Source: Oceanisphaera sp. IT1-181 (GTDB lineage Bacteria > Pseudomonadota > Gammaproteobacteria > Enterobacterales > Aeromonadaceae). Taken from it: a stretch of DNA of 64,000 nt. The DNA lies in assembly GCF_033807535.1 (NCBI RefSeq), contig NZ_CP136856.1, positions 1,421,001-1,485,000 of the forward strand. The letters run 5' to 3'. Numbering within the stretch: position 1 is the first letter of the stretch; each line of letters starts with the position of its first letter. Under the pieces are notes generated by a model, which saw only the letters and a program-made list of their open reading frames with translations, made no database searches and was not told the DNA's origin. Position numbers and translations under genes: made by a program. This document shows, one piece after another, positions 1 through 7,543 of this stretch.

Positions 1-288
1 TTGTGTGAGGCTACAGCGGTTTGCCCATTTATTGATTAATACATCAGACAGGTTCTCTCCATGCTTTAGTGCTTGGGTGGATAGCCATCGACGCGGGTCG
101 TGAAGAGATAAATGTGCGAATTCAACCTTACCATTAACTGGCATAGTGATATTTAGTTTTTCAAAAATTGTAGCTGGGCTTTCGTAGCCCGCTATGCTGC
201 TGGTCGTGCGTTTTAGCCTTCTACGTATGTATTGGTAGTTCAAGGAATTGGGTAAAAACGGCAGGGTGAGAGCGTGAACATATTGTTC
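1..288 (-). pseudogene. C-terminal fragment of the third tyrosine recombinase
   Basis: An open minus-strand frame of 96 codons runs from just after a TAA at 289-291 to the window edge. It encodes SLHDPRRWLSTQA and later LINKWANR. These match the H-x-x-R catalytic box and the following helix of large GinC-type integrases, where the consensus is roughly HQFRHWLNTLA then IAKWSGR. The nucleophilic tyrosine would lie beyond the left edge. It is the detached end of the gene at 1514-2929, separated by the ISAs1 element. About 45 bp between the stop and the IS end (292-333) does not read as recombinase, so part of the gene may have been lost when the IS inserted. Confidence 0.6.
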
Positions 289-333
289 TTAGCATACTAA
301 GTTAGTCGTGTATAAAAAATAATCAATTTTGTA

Positions 334-1521
334 TAGTGAGGTCATCTTTGTTTATTTTTTGCCCAACACAGTAAATCCAGCAACTAATATTTTATCCAAG
401 TAAGCACAACTCATACTCGCCATTTTTTGCTTTCGACGAACACTGGCTTTCCTTGATGTCTCAGAGCGTATCATGTTGAGTGCTAAGTGACGGATGCTCG
501 CCAGCACTTCAGCCCCATTCTCACGGTAAATGGGGCAGGCATCTTCTTTCATTGACACATCCAACACCCAATGCAGGCTATTTTCGATACCCCAATGCCC
601 ACGGACTGCCTTGCCGAAACGGATACTATCGAGCTCTGCTGAGCTGATATAGTAACGATACTCAAGCGAGGATTTACCTGATTTTTCACGACGATAGCCA
701 ATAGCCACCCCGATAGTTTTTAGGCCTTTCCAGTCAGGAAACTGGTGCGCTAAATCGCCTGCTGGCAATACATGATATTCTCGGATCTCAGTACGACCGT
801 GCCCCTGCTCAATGTTGATCTTATCGGGGTTTGTGGAGACAGCTATGCTCGCTGATAGGGTTGTTCGCACCGCTTTAAACAACAACTCTTGATTACCTTT
901 TACTGCCAGTAAATAGTCGCCACCTTGGTTGATAATAGTCTTGGCAATGTTGGTCTGACAGCCCATGGCATCAATAGAAATCAAGCATCCCTTGATATCC
1001 AACAACTTGAGCAGCGCTGGAATAGCGGTAATTTCGTTCGACTTGGCATTGGTTTTTAATTGGCCCATGACCACGCCATTAGCGGAGGAAAAAGCGCTGA
1101 CCATATGGATGGTCGATTGTCTATTCTCTCTATCGTAAGAGCCGCGTAGTACCTTGCCATCAATGGCGATAAGCTCACCATCAGTACGGTGTGTTATCGA
1201 CTGAACCCAGCGAATAAAGCATTGCTGAAACTGAACGGGATCGAGGCGGGAAATCACCCTAGCGATAGTATCGTGAACTGGCACTCCCTCTGGAAATAAG
1301 CCCTTTTTTTGAAACCAATTCAGGTGAGCACTCCCAAAGTCTTCGATGTCTTCCCAACCCTCAGCACCAGCGATGACAGCACAAATGGTGAGGAACAATA
1401 CATCGAATAGCGGATAGATAATTTTGGCTGGTTGGCGAGGGTCGTCTATCTCACCAAAATACTGTGTAAAAGCATCCGTGTTCATCTAGGCTCTCCCAAA
1501 AGAGAGTATAAGATCACACTG
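334..1521 (-). mobile_element. ISAs1-family insertion sequence
   Basis: The element carries one transposase gene. Its ends are placed at two imperfect inverted repeats: TAGTGAGGTCATCTT starting at 334 and, on the other strand, CAGTGTGATCTTATA starting at 1521 (about 9 of 14 central positions agree). The total length of about 1.19 kb fits ISAs1 elements. The 10 bp flanking each side are not identical, so no target duplication is visible. This suggests a deletion or rearrangement after insertion. The insertion falls inside the third recombinase gene and supplies its present stop codon. Confidence 0.65.
352..1485 (-). CDS. ISAs1-family transposase (DDE)
   Basis: This 377-residue protein has the normal length for ISAs1/H-repeat transposases, which cut and rejoin the ends of their own element. 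The N-terminal part (about 1-95) is the ISAs1-associated domain, with FGEIDDPRQ near the start. The catalytic DDE triad is visible as D109 in IAIDGKVLRGS, D172 in SIDAMGCQ and E301 in RGHWGIENSLHW. The frame is intact from an ATG at 1485 to the stop, so the enzyme may be active. It is read in the same direction as the recombinase operon it interrupts. Confidence 0.93.
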   Translation of the reverse strand: MNTDAFTQYFGEIDDPRQPAKIIYPLFDVLFLTICAVIAGAEGWEDIEDFGSAHLNWFQKKGLFPEGVPVHDTIARVISRLDPVQFQQCFIRWVQSITHRTDGELIAIDGKVLRGSYDRENRQSTIHMVSAFSSANGVVMGQLKTNAKSNEITAIPALLKLLDIKGCLISIDAMGCQTNIAKTIINQGGDYLLAVKGNQELLFKAVRTTLSASIAVSTNPDKINIEQGHGRTEIREYHVLPAGDLAHQFPDWKGLKTIGVAIGYRREKSGKSSLEYRYYISSAELDSIRFGKAVRGHWGIENSLHWVLDVSMKEDACPIYRENGAEVLASIRHLALNMIRSETSRKASVRRKQKMASMSCAYLDKILVAGFTVLGKK

Positions 1522-2929
1522 AGGCGAGCAGGTCAAATATAGCTGAGTTGGCTAAAAAACGTTCGAGATCTTGCCCTGGTAAAAACGGCGAATCATCACT
1601 ATCAAAAAGAAACAACATTTTCGACAAGTCGCCGATGTAATCATTCACTTTCGTTACTTGATAACAAGCGCGTATCGCTTTTTTTACTCGTGAGAGTAAG
1701 TATTCTTCAGCGTCAGTCCAACTCACACTTGAGATTGTTTTACGAGGATTAGTCCCGCCTCTATAAGTGAGAGAGTTGGGGTTGGAAACCTGAAAACTTT
1801 TTCCTTTTAATGCTGCAATAGCCTTCGCCCCTGCTTGAATCGTTGACTTACTTGGTTCACCAGACTCAAGACAAATTATTCTTCCCAGGTCATATTGATT
1901 AAGAGCCTGACCGCGCAGATACTCAATCTTAGCAGGGAGATATAATTTGTTTGGATACATCTGATACCATTCGATTAGCATTCTCGAACGAGCGCCATAT
2001 TTCTTGACTTTTTCAATACAATAATGAAAAACATCAATCATAAATTGGAGAACTGGTTTTGCTCCCCACTCAGCACCTTTGCTTCCTTTCTGGGTGATTA
2101 TCAGCATCTGGTGAACTTTGCTTAGAGCTACAGTTACCTTTTCATCTACGTGAGCACCTACATAATCTTCTACGGTGATATAGTCATCAATACTCATCAA
2201 CAAAACTTCATTGATCCGTGATGGTGCACAAAGGCTAATGGCAACTACACAGATTGCGAGCTCATCACCGGCGGTCAGTACAGGGGTTCCGTCTTGGTAA
2301 GACATATTACCGATCATGGCGTTAAAAGCCTCATTGAAAGCTTCTATCTGATGATCAAGTATCTCTGCTTTGGCATTACTGAGTTCTATGTGTCTCGCAT
2401 TAATAATAGCGGAAAGTTCAGCTTTAAATTGTGCTTTTCGGAAAAAACCTAAAGTCGTGGTCACTCCTTTTCGGGATAGTAAATGGACGGTCTTTTCTAG
2501 TGAGGCTGCATAACGCATAGCACCAGAGGCCCTAACTGGGTTATTTTTAACCATATCGAGCAAGATTTGCTCAAATTGTGCTAGATCTCGGATACCTAGA
2601 TTAAAGATAGGTTGCGAAAATTCTTTAGCGAATACTCTAAAAGACATGCAAGGGCCATGCATAATTTTAGGCTTCCCAGCCAACACGTACTCAGCTACTA
2701 GGCAACGGAAAGTTTCTCGATAGCTCCTATCACAGTTTACTAAATCTGCGAGATGCTCTTTGAAATAGAAGTCGTTCTGAGCGGTTCCATAAAGCTTTTT
2801 GATCTGCCACGAATCTGAGTTAAATCTGACCTTCGGAAATCGGAAAGCCATTCGTTTTTTGCAATCATCGAGCCACTCATTGAGTGCCTTGCGCCTTTGA
2901 AAACTATCGATCGCGATCAGCGTGTTCAT
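1514..2929 (-). pseudogene. Third tyrosine recombinase, truncated by ISAs1 (ginC-like)
   Basis: The 471 remaining residues include the core-binding region and the first catalytic arginine (R238, in SLCAPSRINEVLL). They end at IFDLLASV, where the last codons and the stop lie in the IS end. The H-x-x-R box and the tyrosine needed for strand exchange are absent here; matching sequence sits beyond the IS at 1-288. The intact protein would have exceeded about 600 residues, as in the long third integrase of GInt operons. The ATG overlaps the stop of the preceding recombinase by four bases (ATGA), which suggests translational coupling. As it stands, no active recombinase is expected from this gene. 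Confidence 0.8.
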
Positions 2930-4449
2930 GTCTGCTCCCCTGTATTCATCACTTCTCGATATCGATCAATGGCATTCATCACAACAACGATATGGTTTTT
3001 AGCTATCTTTGCTCTCTCAACCATGTGTTGGAATGGTTTGCCGAGCTTACTCATATATTCAATTTCTTGCTCAACGAATCGCAAGTTGATGCCGTGATCA
3101 GCGTCCCAGCAGGGATTAAATCTAAAGCAGCTGTAGCATACAATAGGGGCGTTTTCGCAGACAATTTCTTTACCGCATTCGCCAACATCTTCCCACTGAT
3201 TGCTTTTTGTATCTTCCGTCGTTATGCGCTTCTCTATTATGACTGAATCTGACTTAGACCTAAAATTTAGAAAAGTTGGAAGATGCTCTGTAAAAGCGGG
3301 TTGCATCGCTTCTGACAACTCAAACATTAAGCCGTGAAAAGCGATGTCAACATAGTGCTTGCACGTCGTATCGGTTGCGTGTTTAAGCACTGCTTGAATG
3401 GTTTTGGCGGAAGCTCCGGTTTGAGCTAGCAGTGTCCCCAGCGTGTGTCTGAGAGTAAAGTTGCCTAAAGTTATCCTACCTCCTAATTTTTTGGCAATTG
3501 CCGCCCCATAACCTTGGCCGAATTGTACGGCTCCTCTGTACATGCCAAAATTCTCAATAGCGTATGTATGTCTCCAACTTCCATCTTTATTAAGCTGACG
3601 GGCAGGAAAGAGAGCCATTTTTTCCGTATCTCCTTCGGCAACGAGATAACTGTATTTTTCTATCACATGCTGCCGCTGTTTGACTAGCAGCAAGCCCACA
3701 GTATCGCTGAGTTTATATCGCGCTTTGTTCGGAATATACTGTCTCGTTTTAGCTGTAACGATATCAATAAAATACTGCTGATGAGTCTCATCAAACTTTA
3801 GGTCACTGAGAGTTATCTGACGGTAACTTTCATTACGAGCAAACACCGAAAACGCAAGGTTTACAAACGAGTAGTGCCCGATATCTATCTTCCCCTCTGC
3901 ATAAGCTGTGTCTAAGCAGTCGAGAGTGTAAGCAACTGCCGCACGATTCATTGCTTTACTTAATATTCGATCAGTGGCCTCTCCATTGCGTCCTTTTTTT
4001 GGTCTATGAGTTGGAAAGTCGTCTCTATGCAACCCTCTTGCAAAAATTGGTGAAAAGGGGTTTGAATTAAACATTTGCTTGAGATACCGCAAATGTAAAG
4101 TTGAAACCTGTCCTTTAACAGCAGAAAGACAGAGCAAAAACGTTTCGTCGATGATTCCAATTTTGGACTCGAAGTCTGCAGTTTCCATTACTTGTCGGAG
4201 ACACTTCTGGACACTCCTAGCTTCCGTAGGGATCGTAATTATCTTTACTTGGTTGCAACGTTCAATAATGAAATCTCTCAAATTTATCAAGAAATTATCT
4301 GTGTAGCCGCTTGTTAGTTCACTGAAGTCGACATAGGCAGATGTTTTCTTTCGATTTTTAGCTGGGCCTGTCTCACCATGGAAAGTAACTCTAAGGGGGA
4401 CCTCGGGATCCCACTCAACGACAGTGTTACCGATAATTCTATGCATCAT
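2926..4449 (-). CDS. Tyrosine recombinase 2 of the island trio (ginB-like)
   Basis: This 507-residue site-specific integrase would act with its neighbours in DNA strand exchange at the island ends. The catalytic half shows R334 in GNFTLRHTLGTLL, H357 in LKHATD and the presumed nucleophile Y366 in TCKHYVDI; the first arginine is probably R205 or R210 in ARNESYRQITLSDL. After the catalytic domain comes a cysteine-rich stretch near residues 430-460 (C-x6-C-x7-C-x2-C-x5-C), which may bind zinc and is unusual for phage integrases. The gene overlaps the upstream recombinase by 11 bases and the downstream one by 4. It appears full length and intact. Confidence 0.85.
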   Translation of the reverse strand: MMHRIIGNTVVEWDPEVPLRVTFHGETGPAKNRKKTSAYVDFSELTSGYTDNFLINLRDFIIERCNQVKIITIPTEARSVQKCLRQVMETADFESKIGIIDETFLLCLSAVKGQVSTLHLRYLKQMFNSNPFSPIFARGLHRDDFPTHRPKKGRNGEATDRILSKAMNRAAVAYTLDCLDTAYAEGKIDIGHYSFVNLAFSVFARNESYRQITLSDLKFDETHQQYFIDIVTAKTRQYIPNKARYKLSDTVGLLLVKQRQHVIEKYSYLVAEGDTEKMALFPARQLNKDGSWRHTYAIENFGMYRGAVQFGQGYGAAIAKKLGGRITLGNFTLRHTLGTLLAQTGASAKTIQAVLKHATDTTCKHYVDIAFHGLMFELSEAMQPAFTEHLPTFLNFRSKSDSVIIEKRITTEDTKSNQWEDVGECGKEIVCENAPIVCYSCFRFNPCWDADHGINLRFVEQEIEYMSKLGKPFQHMVERAKIAKNHIVVVMNAIDRYREVMNTGEQT

Positions 4450-5866
4450 GTTGTCGGTTCGCTTTTTTCTGTTTTAGCTTATCAACTTCGTCCATCAGGC
4501 TTTGATGAAACTCAGAAAGCACAACTTGAGCATGATCAGACAACGCTCTGGCGGCATATAGCTCAGGCATATTGCTGTTCATAGTCCACCCAAAACGAAG
4601 CTTCATCAGATCCTTGATACGATCGGGTACTTCCATGTATTGACTCGGTTTACTAGCACCACGCTCTTGGGCAAACTCCGAACATTTCTGTGCAAGAAAA
4701 AAACTAGCTGCAGAGTGACGCAGAACATATGAGTAAAAGTCGTACTTAGGCTGGTCATGAAAGTATGGGTCGTCATCGACATCTAGTAAGCCCTGCAATG
4801 CCAATCGTTTGCCCAGTTTGTTAAAATTTTCTGTAATAGTTGAGCGGTGTTTGATCGGTTCCCCTGTTTGATTGATAAACAAAAAACCTAAGCTCTTATT
4901 GGCTAAGCCTTTTATCAAAATCTCCGAACGTTCAGTGTTAATGTAATCCTGAATTGCGCGCACAGTGAAAGGCCACAGTGAAATCATTGTTTCACTAGCG
5001 TGGTTGACTTGTGTGCTGGCACCCATTTTTAGCTTCGGTGTGCTGGTGTTTATGCGCTCTGTTCGCTTGTTTCTATTATCTTTGATAACAAGGTGGCCTG
5101 AATTCTGTCGGAAGTCAGAAAGCACAATGTTCCCCAATGCACCTGGTCGCAGTCCCTCACATGAAAGCAGAGTCATAGCGCGATCTCTCATAATTGTTCT
5201 GGAAGTTTTTCCCTTTTCACTTTGAAAAAGCATCTCAGGGTTAACAAAAACGGCCTCGATAATTTTGAGGTATTTCTCTGTTGGAAGACTTTTAATGGCT
5301 AAATGATGATTCTGCTTAGTTCCCCGAACGGCTTTTCTAAGTTGATTAGCTATTTTTTGGTATTCGTATCTCAACTGGTCACGCAAAGCACTCGAGCACA
5401 CATTTGGATCAAGGAATACCTCAAAGTAGAAGATGAGGTAATTAGCTATATTGTTGAGCCGTTTCTGCGCAGTATTAGGTTCAACCGAATTAGGTAACTC
5501 GCTTGGACCTTTTCCAATTTTGGAACTTGAAATAAAAACCAGCTTTTTATTCGTCATAGACTCGATTTCACCAAGGGGTCGGAAACTGAGGTCTATGAGA
5601 CTCCTGACTTCTCTGTATGTGAGAGCTCTCCCCTCAATTGCTCGGCTGAGCAACTCAATTTTATGTGCAATACAAAATCGATAGAGTATTCGCAGCCCTT
5701 GAGCCACTAACTCTCTTGTGTGTGGGTTCGAAAAACAATCAGTCAGATATCTAGTGAACGGATAATGAATAGTCCCGTCATCATGGATTAGAACATAGCT
5801 TTTTTTGGCTAAGACAGATCGCATAAAGCACCATAAATGCAAACACCTGAAACCAGTATTAACCAC
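4439..5866 (-). CDS. Tyrosine recombinase 1 of the island trio (ginA-like)
   Basis: This first gene of the recombinase operon encodes 475 residues. Catalytic residues visible are R240 (LSCEGLRPGAL), R383 (YVLRHSAAS), W427 (RFGW) and Y437 (MPELYAARAL), in the order of the tyrosine recombinase fold. The usual histidine two or three residues before the second arginine is replaced (Y-S-Y-V-L-R). The frame can start at a GTG (5866) or an ATG (5824, with GGTG four bases upstream); the choice is open. Upstream is AT-rich DNA and then the junction with the tas remnant, so the operon promoter probably lies in the island end. Confidence 0.85.
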   Translation of the reverse strand: MVNTGFRCLHLWCFMRSVLAKKSYVLIHDDGTIHYPFTRYLTDCFSNPHTRELVAQGLRILYRFCIAHKIELLSRAIEGRALTYREVRSLIDLSFRPLGEIESMTNKKLVFISSSKIGKGPSELPNSVEPNTAQKRLNNIANYLIFYFEVFLDPNVCSSALRDQLRYEYQKIANQLRKAVRGTKQNHHLAIKSLPTEKYLKIIEAVFVNPEMLFQSEKGKTSRTIMRDRAMTLLSCEGLRPGALGNIVLSDFRQNSGHLVIKDNRNKRTERINTSTPKLKMGASTQVNHASETMISLWPFTVRAIQDYINTERSEILIKGLANKSLGFLFINQTGEPIKHRSTITENFNKLGKRLALQGLLDVDDDPYFHDQPKYDFYSYVLRHSAASFFLAQKCSEFAQERGASKPSQYMEVPDRIKDLMKLRFGWTMNSNMPELYAARALSDHAQVVLSEFHQSLMDEVDKLKQKKANRQHDA

Positions 5867-5973
5867 ATTTTAAAAAATACAATTTTAAAAATGATAAATT
5901 TTAAACTTTCTTAATTAACAAATACTTATGTTATAAAGAGACATTTAGGGGGTAAATGACGTCATTCCATTTC
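5867..5973. other. AT-rich island end with candidate attachment site
   Basis: This strongly AT-rich stretch separates the first recombinase from the tas remnant. A perfect 12-bp palindrome, AATGACGTCATT, lies at 5955-5966, next to the point where the tas reading frame loses similarity (about 5973). Inverted sites near a crossover point are typical of tyrosine recombinase core sites, so this is the best candidate for the attachment core. The matching copy would be at the other island end, outside the window. Confidence 0.4.
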
Positions 5974-6119
5974 GTATCTATTAAGTTAATTCCATGATCT
6001 ACGGCCATATCCAGCTGTGCATGGGCATCCGCTTCGGTATTTTGTTCGCCCCAGGTCATGGTGCCTAAGCCAATCAGGCTGACTTTGAGGTCGGTTTGGC
6101 CCAGCGGTCGATATTGCAT
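5931..6119 (-). pseudogene. tas: Tas-like aldo/keto reductase, 5-prime fragment
   Basis: From an ATG at 6119 with AAGGAC just upstream, the frame encodes an N-terminus typical of the Tas family of aldo/keto reductases (MQYRPLGQTDLKVSLIGLGT and EQNTEADAHAQLDMA). Similarity ends at GINLIDT, about codon 49. The next 13 codons (KWNDVIYPLNVSL) are unrelated and end at a stop. Tas proteins are about 345 residues long and catalyse NADPH-dependent carbonyl reduction, so this copy lacks the active-site tyrosine and the barrel. The break coincides with the start of the recombinase island, which most likely inserted here. Confidence 0.75.
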
Positions 6120-6204
6120 AATGAGTCCTTGTGAGTAAGTAATATTGCATAGTTTATCTGAATTGCGTTGCAAGTTTATCCTTAGAGATTCAAGAATTTT
6201 TGCC

Positions 6205-6426
6205 ACGCAAGAACACAGAACCCACGGAAAAATAGTGATCAGATCTGAAAGTTAAGGGCAGCGCCGAGCGCCCGGCGCCCAGCACCAAGCTAAACAAAGA
6301 GCGGTGTTTATCTTTATGTCGTCATCCTGACGCACGTCAGGATCTCGATTTAGGTCTTAGTAACTAAAACTCATTAGCAACGGAAGAACACGGAAAAATA
6401 GTGATCAGAACTGAAAGTGAAGGGCA
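6205..6426. repeat. Intergenic repeat block, two copies of a CACGGAAAAATAG unit
   Basis: Copies at about 6205-6260 and 6378-6426 share CACGGAAAAATAGTGATCAG followed by a variant of CTGAAAG and AGGGCA. Between them lies a palindrome (6318-6347, CATCCTGACG then CGTCAGGATC) that recurs elsewhere. Related sequence in either orientation is found near 10873-10930, 24196-24240, 30581, 30703 and 46536-46580. No gene is seen in the 6120-6780 gap; the frame at 6599-6913 overlaps a real gene and lacks a ribosome binding site. Confidence 0.6.
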
Positions 6427-6780
6427 TAAACACCAAGCTGAACAAAAGGCGGCGTTTATATGTTAGCTCGGCGCTTAGCGCTGTTATTGCTTGTCGCACG
6501 TGAACTGCGCCCGTGACTCTCGTAAACAAAGAGTGCTTTTTTCCGTAGCAAAAAAAGTTCTGTTCCACATCAGTTATACCGTTCTACTTAAGAGCTAATT
6601 GTATGGTGTGTGCACCTCCCCATTCCCCATTCCCTTTGCCTTATTGCTCTGCGTCCGTGTATTCCGTGGCAAAAATAGGTTTAGGTTAAGAAGTTATGCT
6701 TGCTGCCGATACCTTAATAAGCGCAGCTTTAGGCTGCTCACACTTTTTTATGATAGATCACTTCAGATAGGAGTTGGATC

Positions 6781-7371
6781 ATGGCAGTACTTCCCATTAC
6801 TGGTAGTCAGGCGTCGGCAGCGGTGCGTGTGGATGCTAAGCAAGTGCAGGCCAAAGACAAGCCAGAGCAGAAAGAGCAAAAAGCTGAGTTCACGGCGTCT
6901 CGTAGTGAGATGAAAGCGCAATCGAATAAAAATATAGTGGAAGCTATGTTTGGTGGCGGCAAGCAGGGCGATGATAAAGCCATGAATATTCTCTATAGCG
7001 AGATCATGAGCACCATTAACGCCGAGTTAGGTGCAGAGCACGCCATTACGCCTAATAAAGTTGCCGGCCAGAGTGATGATTATTGGTCACCAGAAAATAC
7101 CGCAGGGCGAATTGTGGACGGCGCCTTAGGCTTTTTTGAGACTTTTCAGCGACAAAACAGCAGCATGGGTGAGGAAGAGCAGGTAGAGAAGTTTCTATCG
7201 GTGATCACCAAGTCGATTGATAAAGGTTACGGCGAAGCCACCAAGGTATTGGATGGGTTAAAGATATTTGATGGCAGCATTAAAGATAATGCCGAGGCCA
7301 CCCGCAGCTTAATTGATGACAAGCTAGCGGCCTTTCGTGAAGCCAAGTTAGGCAAAGCAGAGGCTGAGTAA
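6781..7371 (+). CDS. DUF5610 domain protein
   Basis: This is a soluble protein of 196 residues with no signal peptide. The first 60 residues are charged, Gln/Lys-rich and low in complexity (KQVQAKDKPEQKEQK). The rest matches my memory of the DUF5610 domain, with AGRIVDGALGFFETF near residue 107 followed by helical sequence containing EEEQVEKFLSVITKSIDKGYGEA. The function of this domain is not known; it is seen in marine gammaproteobacteria. The ATG is preceded by AGGAGTTGGATC, a good ribosome binding site. It stands alone, with repeats on both sides. Confidence 0.75.
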   Translation: MAVLPITGSQASAAVRVDAKQVQAKDKPEQKEQKAEFTASRSEMKAQSNKNIVEAMFGGGKQGDDKAMNILYSEIMSTINAELGAEHAITPNKVAGQSDDYWSPENTAGRIVDGALGFFETFQRQNSSMGEEEQVEKFLSVITKSIDKGYGEATKVLDGLKIFDGSIKDNAEATRSLIDDKLAAFREAKLGKAEAE

Positions 7372-7543
7372 GTAAGACAGGTGAGGGTGAGGCGTAAAGA
7401 GTAATAGCGCTAAGCGCCCTGCGCCCAGCTAAAAGGAAACACCGAGATCCTGATGTTCATTAGGAAGACGGCTTAAAAGCAGTGAAGGGTGAAAAATGAG
7501 TGGTTAGATTTATCCCTTCACCCTTCACTCTTCACCTTTAGCG
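7372..7543. repeat. Short intergenic repeats downstream of the DUF5610 gene
   Basis: This gap holds a degenerate copy of the GATCCTGA...TAGGAAGACGGC palindrome at 7444-7472 and an inverted pair built from GTGAAGGGTGAA (7481) and CCCTTCACCCTTCAC (7514). The pair could fold in RNA and may act as a converging transcription barrier between this gene and the phosphatase gene. Similar CCCTTCACC strings occur near 25490, 30510 and 56200. Confidence 0.45.

Larger units (their letters stand above)
1..5973 (-). mobile_element. End of a GInt-like genomic island (three-recombinase operon)
   Basis: Three tyrosine recombinase genes overlap head to tail and are read leftwards from the chromosome junction. 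GInt islands carry a ginABC(D) integrase operon at one end, then cargo, and integrate site-specifically; this matches in gene number, overlap and position. The right boundary is placed at about 5973, where similarity to a Tas-type aldo/keto reductase stops after codon 49. The cargo and the other end would lie left of the window. The island looks immobile in its present form, because an ISAs1 element splits the third recombinase. RIT elements and Tn554-type trios are alternatives. Being an integrated island is inference; the trio and the broken gene are seen. Confidence 0.65.

Noticed and set aside
2884..3246. Plus-strand frame opposite the second recombinase
   Set aside because: It lies antisense to two well-supported recombinase genes, has no ribosome binding site and no recognisable protein pattern.
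1..5973. RIT element as the definite identity of the recombinase trio
   Set aside because: RIT elements have three adjacent recombinases too, but the lengths, the AT-rich island end and the interrupted tas gene fit a GInt-type island better. Kept as an alternative only.
6599..6913. 104-codon plus-strand frame
   Set aside because: It overlaps the start of the DUF5610 gene in another frame and lacks a ribosome binding site.
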